Below are positions 31,676-39,184 of a stretch of 64,000 bases of DNA, one piece after another. The stretch is from assembly GCA_947492995.1 (NCBI GenBank), contig CANLOU010000003.1:186001-250000 (forward strand), in the 5' to 3' direction. This DNA comes from an uncultured Litoreibacter sp. Its GTDB lineage: Bacteria > Pseudomonadota > Alphaproteobacteria > Rhodobacterales > Rhodobacteraceae. Below the pieces are notes generated by a model. That model was not told the origin of the DNA. It saw nothing but the letters and a program-made list of their open reading frames with translations, and ran no database searches. Positions within the stretch are counted from its first letter, which is position 1. Each line of letters begins with the position of its first letter. The position numbers and the translations under genes are program-made.

Positions 31676-32563
31676 ATGTTGCGCTCCGGTGTAATTGCGA
31701 AGAAGGTCGGCATGACCCGCCTCTTCATGGAAGACGGCAAGCAGATCCCTGTCACCGTTCTTCAACTCGACAAACTTGAGGTTGTTGCCAACCGTACAGT
31801 TGAAAAGGACGGCTACGTGGCCGTTCAGCTTGGTGCCGGCACGGCCAAAGCGAAACGCACATCCAAAGCGATGCGCGGTCACTTTGCAGCCGCTAAAGTT
31901 GAACCCAAGCGTAAGATCGCGGAATTCCGCGTCACCGAGGACAACCTGATCCCTGTTGGCGAAGAAATCATCGCGGCCCACTACTTTGAAGGCCAGTTCG
32001 TTGATGTTGCCGGTACCTCGATCGGTAAAGGCTTTGCCGGTGCGATGAAGCGTCACAACTTTGGGGGCCTGCGCGCTACTCACGGTGTGTCGATCTCCCA
32101 CCGTTCGCACGGCTCTACCGGCCAGTGTCAGGACCCGGGCAAAGTGTTCAAAGGCAAGAAGATGGCCGGTCACATGGGTGCTGCCCGTGTCACCACGCAG
32201 AACCTGCAGGTTGTCAAAACCGACACGGCCCGTGGCCTTATCATGATTAAAGGCGCCGTTCCCGGCTCCAAAGGTGGCTGGGTTACCGTCAAAGACGCGG
32301 TGAAAAAGCCATTGTCCGAGAACACATTGTTCCCGGCCGGTCTGGCGTCCGCCGCCAAAGAAGCTGAGAAAGCCGCTGAAGAAGCCGCCGCCGCAGCCGC
32401 CGCTGAAGCAGAAGCAGCCGCAGCCGCAGCTGCCGAAGAAGCCGCCGCACAAGAAGCCGCCGCATTGGCAGAAGCAGAAGCCTCCATCGAAGCTGACAAA
32501 GCTGAAGAAGGCGCCCCTGCCGCAGATGCAGCCCCAGAAGGAGACAAGTCCGATGAAAGCTGA
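31676..32563 (+). CDS. rplC: 50S ribosomal protein L3 with Ala/Glu tail
   Basis: A 295-residue L3. Residues 1 to about 225 are the normal protein, with [13 protein letters not shown] and [20 protein letters not shown] near the peptidyl-transferase centre. The last 70 residues form an Ala/Glu-rich low-complexity tail (runs such as [14 protein letters not shown]), making the protein much longer than E. coli L3 (209). The ATG at 31676 is preceded by AAGGAGG. Its 3' end overlaps rplD by 11 bases, so the tail is also constrained by the rplD start. Confidence 0.96.
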   Translation: MLRSGVIAKKVGMTRLFMEDGKQIPVTVLQLDKLEVVANRTVEKDGYVAVQLGAGTAKAKRTSKAMRGHFAAAKVEPKRKIAEFRVTEDNLIPVGEEIIAAHYFEGQFVDVAGTSIGKGFAGAMKRHNFGGLRATHGVSISHRSHGSTGQCQDPGKVFKGKKMAGHMGAARVTTQNLQVVKTDTARGLIMIKGAVPGSKGGWVTVKDAVKKPLSENTLFPAGLASAAKEAEKAAEEAAAAAAAEAEAAAAAAAEEAAAQEAAALAEAEASIEADKAEEGAPAADAAPEGDKSDES

Positions 32564-33173
32564 TGCCATCAAACTCGACGGCAAGAAGGCTGGCTCGGTT
32601 GAGCTGTCTGACGCCATCTTCGGCCTGGAGCCACGTGCGGACATCCTGCACCGTGTGGTCCGTTGGCAGCGCAACAACGCGCAGGCCGGCACCCACAAGG
32701 TGAAGACCCGGTCCGAGGTGAACTATTCCACCAAGAAGATCTATCGCCAGAAGGGCACTGGCGGCGCACGCCACGGCGCGCGCTCTGCCCCGATCTTCCG
32801 CGGTGGTGGTGTCTACAAAGGCCCAACGCCTCGCAGCCACGGCCACGATCTGCCCAAGAAGGTCCGCAAGCTGGGCCTGATGCACGCGCTGTCCGCGAAA
32901 GCGAATGCAGGCGAGCTGGTGATCCTGGACAACATCGACGGCAAGGACCTGAAAACCAAAGCATTGGCCGCGCAGGTCAAGGAGCTGGGTTGGAAGCGCG
33001 CCTTGATTATTGATGGTGCTGAAGTCAACGCCGATTTCGCGCAAGCTGCCCGCAATATCAATGGGTTGGACATCCTGCCCACCATGGGCGCGAACGTGTT
33101 CGACATCCTGAAACGCGACACTTTGGTCATCACCAAAGCCGGTCTGGAAGCATTGGAGGCTCGTCTGTCATGA
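32553..33173 (+). CDS. rplD: 50S ribosomal protein L4
   Basis: A 206-residue L4 lining the exit tunnel. It contains the extended-loop signature [20 protein letters not shown] and the C-terminal [15 protein letters not shown]. The ATG at 32553 lies inside the rplC end (11-base overlap), with AAGGAG upstream inside rplC; frames upstream of it belong to the L3 tail. In gammaproteobacteria L4 autoregulates the S10 operon; no equivalent leader is evident. Confidence 0.97.
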   Translation: MKADAIKLDGKKAGSVELSDAIFGLEPRADILHRVVRWQRNNAQAGTHKVKTRSEVNYSTKKIYRQKGTGGARHGARSAPIFRGGGVYKGPTPRSHGHDLPKKVRKLGLMHALSAKANAGELVILDNIDGKDLKTKALAAQVKELGWKRALIIDGAEVNADFAQAARNINGLDILPTMGANVFDILKRDTLVITKAGLEALEARLS

Positions 33174-33466
33174 GCGCTAAAGCTGAACATTACGACGTGA
33201 TCCGCAAGCCAATCATCACCGAGAAAGCAACCATGGCATCGGAAGCCAACGCGGTTGTGTTCGAAGTGGCGATCGAGGCCAACAAACCACAGATCAAAGA
33301 GGCGGTTGAAAACCTCTTTGGTGTGAAGGTCAAAGCGGTCAACACCACGATTACAAAGGGTAAATCCAAGCGGTTCCGGGGCCAACTCGGCAAGCGCAAG
33401 GACGTCAAGAAGGCCTATGTGACCCTTGAAGAGGGCAACACAATCGACGTGTCCACCGGTCTGTAA
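33170..33466 (+). CDS. rplW: 50S ribosomal protein L23
   Basis: A 98-residue L23 at the tunnel exit, docking site for trigger factor and SRP. It has the conserved [20 protein letters not shown] and [16 protein letters not shown]. It overlaps rplD by 4 bases (ATGA). Unusually, the S10 operon stops here: a GTAGGG-type palindrome and a strong terminator follow, then a toxin-antitoxin pair, before rplB resumes 1.7 kb later. Confidence 0.97.
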   Translation: MSAKAEHYDVIRKPIITEKATMASEANAVVFEVAIEANKPQIKEAVENLFGVKVKAVNTTITKGKSKRFRGQLGKRKDVKKAYVTLEEGNTIDVSTGL

Positions 33467-33475
33467 CGGTCGCGC

Positions 33476-33497
33476 GGCGGGGTGAACCCCGCCCTAC
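33476..33497. repeat. GTAGGG-type palindrome (copy b)
   Basis: GGCGGGGT-GA-ACCCCGCC followed by CTAC, so the minus strand reads GTAG-GGCGGGG. It lies 10 bases after the rplW stop. Confidence 0.55.
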
Positions 33498-33510
33498 GGA
33501 AAATTAACGA

Positions 33511-33545
33511 AAGCCCCGGTCAACGTCATGTTGCCGGGGCTTTTG
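33511..33545 (+). terminator. Terminator after rplW
   Basis: Stem AAGCCCCGG(T)CAAC / GTTGCCGGGGCTT with one bulged T, loop GTCAT, then TTTTG. It separates rplW from the parDE insertion. Confidence 0.85.
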
Positions 33546-33581
33546 TACATTTTGGGGTAAGTCTCGGAGGGCCAAAACCCA

Positions 33582-33593
33582 TTTTGTACAAAA
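33582..33593. promoter_or_regulatory. 12-bp palindrome upstream of parDE
   Basis: TTTTGTACAAAA is a perfect palindrome 26 bases before the -35 box of parD. A half copy (TTTTGTACA) lies at 33541-33549 next to the rplW terminator. It may be an operator for the ParD antitoxin, but ParD sites usually overlap the promoter, so this is uncertain. Confidence 0.35.
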
Positions 33594-33618
33594 CTTTTGA
33601 GGGGGGCGGTGCGCAAAC

Positions 33619-33647
33619 TTGACAAACTTTGCCATAGATCGTTAAAT
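33619..33647 (+). promoter_or_regulatory. Promoter of parDE
   Basis: TTGACA (33619-33624), 17-bp spacer, TTAAAT (33642-33647). Transcription would start at about 33654-33655, right at the ATG of parD, predicting a leaderless message; no Shine-Dalgarno is present. Confidence 0.7.
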
Positions 33648-33654
33648 TTCCATT

Positions 33655-33906
33655 ATGGCCACTATGAACGTATCCCTCCCTGATCCGATGAAAAACTGGG
33701 TCGAAGACCAGACCAAGGAGGGGCGCTACGCGAACACCAGCGATTATGTCCGAGACCTGATCAGACGGGATCAGGAGCGCAAGGAGGCGGTCGCACGTTT
33801 GAATGCGGCGCTGGATGAGGGTGAACGGTCGGGGATCGCAGAGGATTTCGACTGGGATGAATTCCGGGCGCGCATGAGGAGAGACTTTGACGCTCCAAAA
33901 TCATGA
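33655..33906 (+). CDS. parD: ParD-like antitoxin
   Basis: An 83-residue ribbon-helix-helix antitoxin. The N-terminal MATMNVSLPDPMKNWVEDQ forms the DNA-binding ribbon and helix, followed by YANTSDYVRDLIRRDQER, and an acidic C-terminus (IAEDFDWDEFRARMRRDF) that would wrap the toxin. ATG at 33655 or at 33664; neither has a ribosome-binding site. The predicted transcription start coincides with 33655. It overlaps parE by 4 bases. The pair sits between rplW and rplB inside the split S10 operon. Confidence 0.88.
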   Translation: MATMNVSLPDPMKNWVEDQTKEGRYANTSDYVRDLIRRDQERKEAVARLNAALDEGERSGIAEDFDWDEFRARMRRDFDAPKS

Positions 33907-34193
33907 GCGTTGCCAAATTTTCTCAAGCCGCCACTGCGGACCTTCGCGACATCTGGCTGTATTCAGCAGAGACGTGGGGTGTCGCGCAGGCAGATCGCTA
34001 CACGGTTGAGCTTGAAGAGGTCTGCGATGGCTTGGCCTCCGGGAAACTGGTCAGCCGGCCAGTGCGCGAAAGAGCGGGTTACTTTCGTTACACCGTCGGA
34101 CGCCATCTGATCTTTTTCAAAGAGGGCGATGACGGCATTCTTGTGATGCGGGTTTTGCATCAGAGCATGGATGCTGAGCGACATCTGATTTAA
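33903..34193 (+). CDS. parE: ParE-like toxin
   Basis: A 96-residue RelE/ParE-superfamily toxin. It shows the family pattern SQAATADLRDIWLYSAETWGVAQADRYTVEL, then RPVRERAGYFRYTVGRHLIFFKEGDDGILVMRVLHQSMD. ParE toxins inhibit DNA gyrase; the precise target of this one is not shown. Translationally coupled to parD through an ATGA overlap. The gene appears intact. Confidence 0.88.
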   Translation: MSVAKFSQAATADLRDIWLYSAETWGVAQADRYTVELEEVCDGLASGKLVSRPVRERAGYFRYTVGRHLIFFKEGDDGILVMRVLHQSMDAERHLI

Positions 34194-34438
34194 GCCCCTT
34201 GCGCGGTTAACAGGCCGCAGGCCCCGCACATCACCAGACCGGCCCGTTTTGCCGGAGGCAAACTTTCAGTTTGACGGGCTGGCGATTTGGTTGGGCTGGG
34301 TGCGTCGCGGATATGGAAGATGTGCTTGGCTGGCATAAAGGGCTTTCGAATATGCGTCGGGTCGCCATCTCCCGGTCCGGCGATGCCCGGCTCGACGTTC
34401 GAGTTCTGGCATTTACCTGAAGCTATGTAGCGATGTCG
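34194..34438. other. Intergenic region after parE
   Basis: These 245 GC-rich bases lie between parE and the stop of the minus-strand lipoprotein gene. They contain small inverted repeats (for example AAACT-TTC-AGTTT near 34260-34273) but no gene I can support. Confidence 0.4.
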
Positions 34439-34906
34439 TTATCGAATATCTTCAATGACATCAAAGCCGTTAAAGCGACGTTTCGCTGAGATTACGGTGT
34501 CCTCACCAAGCTCATCTAGAAGGAGCTGTTCGGCTCTTAGGTGTAAGTCGGAAGTCAATTTTCGGACGCTGTTATCGTTCTTGGGAAACCAAGTCATTTC
34601 GGTGGAGCGAAGTGAAATTCTGAATCCCCCTAACATTCCAGGGGTAAAGGCTGAGATAGAATTGAGACCCGTATCACCCGCAAATGTACATTGGTAGGAA
34701 TGCGCCAAGGGAAGATCGTCAGTAGGGCATGTCCCTTCGAGAGCATTGGCGGTCGCCTTAACGGCTTTCCTCGATTGCAGGATAAGTTCCTCGGTAGGTT
34801 TCTCATTGGTCAGGTGAAATGTGCTTGTAATGAAAATACTTCCGCAACCGACCAATAGAAACAGGCAGGCAAACGCGAAAACTCGGGGTCGAAGAATTAG
34901 CTTCAT
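34439..34906 (-). CDS. Small lipoprotein, hypothetical
   Basis: A 155-residue protein with a lipoprotein signal: MKLILRPRVFAFACLFLLVGCG, lipobox L-V-G-C, lipidation at C21. The mature domain contains two further cysteines (GTCPTDD, YQCTF) that may form a disulfide. Family not recognised. An upstream in-frame ATG at 34936 would lengthen the signal by ten residues; neither start has a clear ribosome-binding site. The gene is AT-richer than the ribosomal genes and lies on the opposite strand, between parE and rplB, so it is part of the accessory insertion. Confidence 0.65.
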   Translation of the reverse strand: MKLILRPRVFAFACLFLLVGCGSIFITSTFHLTNEKPTEELILQSRKAVKATANALEGTCPTDDLPLAHSYQCTFAGDTGLNSISAFTPGMLGGFRISLRSTEMTWFPKNDNSVRKLTSDLHLRAEQLLLDELGEDTVISAKRRFNGFDVIEDIR

Positions 34907-35048
34907 GCGGCGTGTTGCCTTACTTATTAACATCATATGAACGGATCCAAGGTCAGTGCCTAACAAGTAGTTGCGCCGTGGGTCAATCTGCAAGGGACTA
35001 ACCCCTTGACCCCACACCCCCACGCTCCTACACACCCCCCATCGGCAC

Positions 35049-35078
35049 AGCCCCAGATTCGTCTGGGGCTTTGTTGTT
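35049..35078 (+). terminator. Terminator with UUCG tetraloop before rplB
   Basis: AGCCCCAGA-TTCG-TCTGGGGCT, a perfect 9-bp stem on a TTCG loop, followed by TTGTTGTTG. No plus-strand gene ends near it (parE ends 850 bases upstream), so it may insulate rplB from upstream transcription or be left over from a rearrangement. Confidence 0.75.
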
Positions 35079-35086
35079 GCGCGTAA

Positions 35087-35110
35087 GGTGGGCAGATTTG
35101 CCCACCCTAC
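35087..35110. repeat. GTAGGGTG-type palindrome (copy c)
   Basis: GGTGGGCA-GATT-TGCCCACC followed by CTAC; the minus strand reads GTAGGGTGGGCA. It lies about 80 bases before rplB. Confidence 0.6.
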
Positions 35111-35192
35111 CGAAAAAGCCGGGGACCTCAGGGGCCCTATACACACATAGGTTGGGATGCGTCCCGACCACTGACAACGGAAGACAGAAAGC

Positions 35193-36035
35193 ATGGCACT
35201 TAAGTCGTATAAGCCGACGACGCCAGGCCAACGTGGGTTGGTTCTGATCGACCGTTCGGAACTTTGGAAAGGCCGTCCGGTCAAATCCCTCACCGAGGGT
35301 TTGACGAAAAGCGGTGGCCGGAACAATACCGGGCGGATCACGATGCGTCGCATTGGTGGGGGCGCGAAACGCCTTTACCGTATCGTCGATTTCAAACGCA
35401 ACAAGATGGACGTACCAGCGACCGTCGAGCGCATTGAATATGACCCGAACCGGACAGCCTTCATTGCGCTGATCAAATATGAAGATGGCGAGCAGGCCTA
35501 CATCCTTGCTCCGCAGCGCCTGGGCGTTGGCGACACCATCATCTCGACCGCGAAAGCAGACGTGAAGCCGGGCAACGCGATGCCCTTCTCCGGCCTGCCG
35601 ATCGGGACCATCATCCACAACATCGAGCTGAAGCCAGGCAAGGGCGGTCAAATCGCACGTGCCGCCGGCACCTACGCTCAGTTTGTGGGCCGTGACGGTG
35701 GTTACGCGCAGATCCGCTTGTCCTCGGGCGAGCTGCGTCTGGTGCGCCAGGAGTGCATGTGCACCGTGGGCGCCGTGTCGAACCCCGACAACAGCAACCA
35801 AAACTTCGGTAAAGCCGGCCGCAACCGCCACAAGGGTATCCGCCCGTCCGTGCGTGGTGTTGTGATGAACCCGATCGATCACCCGCATGGTGGTGGTGAA
35901 GGTCGGACCTCCGGCGGTCGTCACCCGGTCACCCCTTGGGGCAAACCCACCAAAGGTGCCAAGACCCGTAACAAGAAAAAAGCATCGTCGAAGCTCATCC
36001 TGCGTTCGCGTCATGCTAAGAAGAAGGGGCGTTAG
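35193..36035 (+). CDS. rplB: 50S ribosomal protein L2
   Basis: A 280-residue L2, needed for subunit association and near the peptidyl-transferase centre. It has [21 protein letters not shown], the conserved [16 protein letters not shown] with the critical histidine, and [13 protein letters not shown]-like C-terminus. It restarts the S10 operon after the parDE insertion. A TATACA box at 35138-35143 could be a -10 element, but no matching -35 is visible. Confidence 0.98.
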   Translation: MALKSYKPTTPGQRGLVLIDRSELWKGRPVKSLTEGLTKSGGRNNTGRITMRRIGGGAKRLYRIVDFKRNKMDVPATVERIEYDPNRTAFIALIKYEDGEQAYILAPQRLGVGDTIISTAKADVKPGNAMPFSGLPIGTIIHNIELKPGKGGQIARAAGTYAQFVGRDGGYAQIRLSSGELRLVRQECMCTVGAVSNPDNSNQNFGKAGRNRHKGIRPSVRGVVMNPIDHPHGGGEGRTSGGRHPVTPWGKPTKGAKTRNKKKASSKLILRSRHAKKKGR

Positions 36036-36038
36036 AAT

Positions 36039-36317
36039 ATGTCTCGTTCAGTATGGAAAGGCCCTTTTGTCGACGCGCATGTGTTGAAAAAGGCCGAAGT
36101 GTCCAAAGAATCCGGACGCAACGAAGTTATCAAAATTTGGTCACGCCGCTCGACGATCCTGCCCCAATTCGTGGGTCTGACGTTTGGCGTCTACAACGGC
36201 AAGAAGCACATCCCCGTCAACGTGTCCGAGGACATGATCGGTCAGAAGTTCGGTGAATACTCGCCGACCCGGACCTATTATGGCCACGCCGCTGACAAAA
36301 AAGCGAAGAGGAAGTAA
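36039..36317 (+). CDS. rpsS: 30S ribosomal protein S19
   Basis: A 92-residue S19 of the 30S head. It begins [20 protein letters not shown] and has the conserved [28 protein letters not shown]. It lies 3 bases after rplB, in the continuous rplB-rpsS-rplV-rpsC-rplP unit. Confidence 0.98.
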   Translation: MSRSVWKGPFVDAHVLKKAEVSKESGRNEVIKIWSRRSTILPQFVGLTFGVYNGKKHIPVNVSEDMIGQKFGEYSPTRTYYGHAADKKAKRK

Positions 36318-36320
36318 GCC

Positions 36321-36701
36321 ATGGGTAAGGATAAGAACCCCCGCCGCGTGGCCGACAACGAAGCCATGGCAAAACTGCGCATGCTTCGGACCTCGCCGCA
36401 GAAACTGAACCTTGTCGCCCAGCTGATCCGTGGCAAGAAGGTTGACCGCGCTTTGGCCGACCTGACGTTCTCGAAGAAGCGCATCTCGGACGACGTGAAG
36501 AAATGCCTTCAGTCGGCCATCGCCAACGCCGAGAACAACCACAACCTGGACGTGGACGAGCTGATCGTGGCGGAAGCCTATGTCGGCAAGAACCTGACCA
36601 TGAAACGCGGCCGCCCACGGGCCCGTGGGCGGTTCGGCAAAATCGTCAAGCCGTTCTCGGAGCTGACCATCAAAGTGCGCCAAGTTGAGGAGCAAGCATA
36701 A
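36321..36701 (+). CDS. rplV: 50S ribosomal protein L22
   Basis: A 126-residue L22, whose beta-hairpin lines the exit tunnel where macrolides act. The hairpin region [20 protein letters not shown] is present. It has AGGAAG as ribosome-binding site 3 bases after rpsS and overlaps rpsC by one base. Confidence 0.98.
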   Translation: MGKDKNPRRVADNEAMAKLRMLRTSPQKLNLVAQLIRGKKVDRALADLTFSKKRISDDVKKCLQSAIANAENNHNLDVDELIVAEAYVGKNLTMKRGRPRARGRFGKIVKPFSELTIKVRQVEEQA

Positions 36702-37408
36702 TGGGTAACAAAGTAAACCCGATCGGTATGCGCCTGCAGGTCAACCGCACCTGGGACAGCCGCTGGTACGCGAACTCCGCCGACTTCGGTGATCTTCTGC
36801 TGGAAGACATCCGCATGCGCGAGTTCATCAACAAAGAGTGCAAGCAAGCCGGCATCAGCCGTGTGATTATCGAACGTCCGCACAAAAAGTGCCGCGTCAC
36901 GATCCACACCGCCCGCCCGGGCGTCATCATCGGCAAAAAAGGCGCCGATATTGAAGGCCTGCGCAAGAAGCTGGCCGCGTTCACCGACTCTGAGCTGCAC
37001 CTCAACATCGTTGAAGTGCGCAAGCCCGAGCTGGACGCCGCATTGGTTGGCGAAAGCATCGCACAGCAGCTGGAGCGCCGTGTGTCCTTCCGCCGCGCGA
37101 TGAAACGTGCCGTGCAAAACGCGATGCGCATGGGCGCACTGGGCATCCGGTGCAACCTTGCGGGTCGTCTTGGCGGCGCCGAGATTGCGCGGACCGAATG
37201 GTACCGTGAAGGCCGCGTGCCTTTGCACACCCTGCGTGCCGACATCGATTACGCACACGTCGAAGCGATGACCGCCTATGGCATCATCGGGATCAAGACC
37301 TGGATCTTCAAAGGCGAGATCATGGAACACGATCCACAGGCGCGTGACCGTAAGCAACAAGAACTCCAAGACGGCCCAACACCTCGCGGTGCTGGCGGCC
37401 GGCGCTAA
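36701..37408 (+). CDS. rpsC: 30S ribosomal protein S3
   Basis: A 235-residue S3 at the mRNA entry site. It contains the KH domain with the [16 protein letters not shown] loop and the C-terminal domain [28 protein letters not shown]. Its ATG overlaps the rplV stop (TAATG). Confidence 0.98.
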   Translation: MGNKVNPIGMRLQVNRTWDSRWYANSADFGDLLLEDIRMREFINKECKQAGISRVIIERPHKKCRVTIHTARPGVIIGKKGADIEGLRKKLAAFTDSELHLNIVEVRKPELDAALVGESIAQQLERRVSFRRAMKRAVQNAMRMGALGIRCNLAGRLGGAEIARTEWYREGRVPLHTLRADIDYAHVEAMTAYGIIGIKTWIFKGEIMEHDPQARDRKQQELQDGPTPRGAGGRR

Positions 37409-37421
37409 GGGGGATCATTAG

Positions 37422-37835
37422 ATGCTACAGCCAAAACGTACCAAATTCCGCAAGATGCATAAGGGCCGCATCCATGGGCAAGCAAAGGGCGGGTCTGACC
37501 TGAACTTTGGCTCCTATGGCCTGAAAGCCACCGAGCCTGAGCGCATCACCGCGCGCCAGATCGAGGCCGCCCGTCGTGCCATGACACGCCACATGAAACG
37601 CCAAGGCCGCGTGTGGATCCGGATTTTCCCGGACCTGCCCGTCACCTCCAAGCCCATCGAAGTTCGTATGGGTAAGGGTAAAGGCTCCGTGGATTTCTGG
37701 GCCTGCAAAGTCAAACCCGGCCGCATGATGTTCGAGATCGACGGTGTCAACGACACCATCGCCCGCGAAGCATTGCGTCTGGCGGCGATGAAGCTGCCGA
37801 TCAAAACCCGTGTTGTCGTAAGAGAAGACTGGTAG
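37422..37835 (+). CDS. rplP: 50S ribosomal protein L16
   Basis: A 137-residue L16, contacting A-site tRNA. It carries [35 protein letters not shown]-like central part and the C-terminal [14 protein letters not shown]. The last codons and stop codon form the left arm and loop of a perfect 13-bp inverted repeat (37818-37846). Here the S10 operon is interrupted again: rpmC, normally next, comes 4 kb later. Confidence 0.97.
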   Translation: MLQPKRTKFRKMHKGRIHGQAKGGSDLNFGSYGLKATEPERITARQIEAARRAMTRHMKRQGRVWIRIFPDLPVTSKPIEVRMGKGKGSVDFWACKVKPGRMMFEIDGVNDTIAREALRLAAMKLPIKTRVVVREDW

Positions 37836-37846
37836 TCTTCTCTTAC
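37818..37846. repeat. Perfect 13-bp inverted repeat across the rplP stop
   Basis: GTAAGAGAAGACT-GGT-AGTCTTCTCTTAC. The left arm is L16 coding sequence, and the TAG stop (37833-37835) straddles the loop and right arm. No T-run follows, so it is not a standard terminator. Confidence 0.8.
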
Positions 37847-37853
37847 AGTGCGC

Positions 37854-37886
37854 GGCAGGTTAGTTTTCTCCGAAAACTCACCGAGA
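37854..37886 (+). repeat. GGCA/GAGA 3' hairpin element, copy 2
   Basis: GGCA, then a hairpin (GGT, GTTTTC, loop TCC, GAAAAC, ACC), then GAGA. Same length as copy 1 (33 bases) and the same position relative to the upstream gene. It starts 18 bases after the rplP stop. Confidence 0.65.
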
Positions 37887-37916
37887 GCGTCACCCGGTTA
37901 CTATTCTAGGTGCCCC

Positions 37917-37933
37917 GCACCCGGTAGAAATTA
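37917..37933 (+). repeat. 17-bp direct repeat, left copy
   Basis: GCACCCGGTAGAAATTA, identical to 38270-38286. Each copy stands directly before a terminator-like hairpin. Together they flank the small membrane-protein gene 37991-38236. Confidence 0.7.
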
Positions 37934-37934
37934 T

Positions 37935-37967
37935 AACCCCCTCCGTGATAAGCGGTGGGGGTTTTCT
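37935..37967 (+). terminator. Terminator after rplP
   Basis: AACCCCC(T)CCG / CGG(T)GGGGGTT stem with one mismatch and a 7-base loop, followed by TTTCTAA. It ends the rplB-rplP unit. Confidence 0.8.
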
Positions 37968-37990
37968 AATTAGGGCGAGCTGAATTCCTG

Positions 37991-38236
37991 ATGTTCTTAA
38001 CCCCAGAACGCATTCCCCTCATTGTTGCGGCACTTCTTCTGGTGAATGGCCTCATTCTTTGGGCTTTCTTGCGCAGGAGTCGGACTTGGAAGGATCGAAG
38101 GGGCGCGGCGACAAAGACGGGCAGCGAATGGCTTGGCTTCGTCCGGGTCATCATCGTCGGTATGGGGATACTGCTTATCGTGATGTTGCTGAGCGCGCTT
38201 GGAATGTTTGTAGCAGGCCACTTCATGACAGCGTGA
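37991..38236 (+). CDS. Small two-helix membrane protein
   Basis: An 81-residue protein with two hydrophobic helices (IPLIVAALLLVNGLILWAFL and VIIVGMGILLIVMLLSALGMFV) joined by a basic loop (RRSRTWKDRRGAATK). Family not recognised. No good ribosome-binding site precedes the ATG, so confidence is moderate. It is flanked by the 17-bp direct repeats and by two terminator-like hairpins, as if inserted together with a duplicate of the rplP 3' region. Confidence 0.6.
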   Translation: MFLTPERIPLIVAALLLVNGLILWAFLRRSRTWKDRRGAATKTGSEWLGFVRVIIVGMGILLIVMLLSALGMFVAGHFMTA

Positions 38237-38269
38237 CCTGACGTCTGATGGAGTGATCGACGTCGCGCA

Positions 38270-38286
38270 GCACCCGGTAGAAATTA
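38270..38286 (+). repeat. 17-bp direct repeat, right copy
   Basis: GCACCCGGTAGAAATTA, identical to 37917-37933. Confidence 0.7.
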
Positions 38287-38288
38287 CA

Positions 38289-38322
38289 AGCCCTTCCGTA
38301 AGAAACGGTAGGGAGCTATTTT
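38289..38322 (+). terminator. Imperfect terminator-like hairpin
   Basis: AGCCCTTCCGT / ACGGTAGGGAGCT with mismatches, then ATTTTG. It follows the right 17-bp repeat and parallels the arrangement after rplP. It overlaps the 3' end of the convergent minus-strand gene. Confidence 0.4.
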
Positions 38323-38813
38323 GTTTGCTGGTTATTGCGAAGGCTAAGGGCCGATATCCATGTGCTGTCGCTTGGCCTCTTAAACCAAATGTCTCGCCAT
38401 GCGTTTCTGCTAGTGTTCTCGGCAGTCTTTTTTACCCATTCAGAGGGCGAAAAGGTTCCGTCTTGGTCTGTGATTTTACCTGATCGAACGCTGGCGAAAT
38501 GATCAGTTCCTTTGTACGTCATTTTCACACGCGAATGCTCAGGCACAGTTACGTTCTTCCAATTGAGCACTCCTTGTGACGGCATCGGCGTTTGTTGAGT
38601 GGCCGGTAAATCACCGGCCATGTGAGGAAGGTGCTTTTTGACAAATACATCCAGATTTTTTCCGAACCAGTCAGCTGCTATTCCATCGATATTTCGTTCG
38701 ATGAGGTTCAATATCTGTTCTGACGCGGACTCTACGGGGTCCATTCTCCCTGAAGATAAATGAATGATGTCGTCATAGAGTTCTTTGGGGAAAGGAATGA
38801 AAAGACAGGTCAT
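38316..38813 (-). CDS. Hypothetical protein with RAMA-like C-terminus
   Basis: A 165-residue protein. Residues about 1-75 (FIPFPKELYDDIIHLSSG) are unrecognised. The C-terminal part (RVKMTYKGTDHFASVRSGKI, DGTFSPSEWVKKTAENTSRNAWRDIWFKRP) follows the pattern of the RAMA domain, a small module found beside adenine methylases and in regulatory proteins: a beta-hairpin with GxI, a S-P-S box and NxW. I identify this by eye only. GGAG lies 6 bases before the ATG at 38813, which decides the start over a TTG at 38825. The gene is AT-rich and lies in the accessory block between rplP and rpmC. Confidence 0.6.
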   Translation of the reverse strand: MTCLFIPFPKELYDDIIHLSSGRMDPVESASEQILNLIERNIDGIAADWFGKNLDVFVKKHLPHMAGDLPATQQTPMPSQGVLNWKNVTVPEHSRVKMTYKGTDHFASVRSGKITDQDGTFSPSEWVKKTAENTSRNAWRDIWFKRPSDSTWISALSLRNNQQTK

Positions 38814-39035
38814 TTTTAGCTCCAAATAGGGTAATAGTACTATTTAGATAGGGGGTGAAGTGGCTTTTGTAAATAGTGATAATAGTAAAATAGCACGAAT
38901 TTTTTTGACGTACTACTTGTTGAATTTATTCCAGCTTCGATTTGCGTGTTTTCTGCTTCAATAGGAATTGGAAAGCGATGAACTAACGAATCCATCCCCC
39001 ACTCCCGCAGCGGGCATCGCCAGCCCGTGGGGCGC

Positions 39036-39062
39036 CTCTCGGGCATCTGTAATGCCCTGCCG
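39036..39062 (-). repeat. GGCA/GAGA 3' hairpin element, copy 5
   Basis: On the minus strand: GGCA, hairpin GGGCAT-TACAG-ATGCCC, then GAGAG. The stem differs completely from copies 1-3, but the flanks are kept. Confidence 0.55.
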
Positions 39063-39136
39063 GTAATAGTCTGACGATATCAGGCGCCTTCGGCTTGAGT
39101 CCGGGCGAGGGGGTCGCAACTGCAACCGGGTGCTGC

Positions 39137-39168
39137 TCTCGGTAAGTTTCTGACGAAACTGACCTGCC
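39137..39168 (-). repeat. GGCA/GAGA 3' hairpin element, copy 3
   Basis: On the minus strand: GGCA, hairpin (GGT, GTTTC, loop GTCA, GAAAC, ACC), then GAGA. It starts 17 bases after the stop of the RTX-like gene, in its orientation. Confidence 0.65.
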
Positions 39169-39184
39169 GCCCACGCGTCGCGGT

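Larger units (their letters stand above)
38814..39184. other. Repeat-rich intergenic region
   Basis: This 371-base region has an AT-rich left part (38830-38960) with no gene. The right part carries two minus-strand copies of the GGCA/GAGA hairpin (39036-39062 and 39137-39168). Between them lies the phrase GGCGCCTTCGGCTTG (about 39083-39097), which recurs at 47221. I see no coding potential. Confidence 0.55.
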
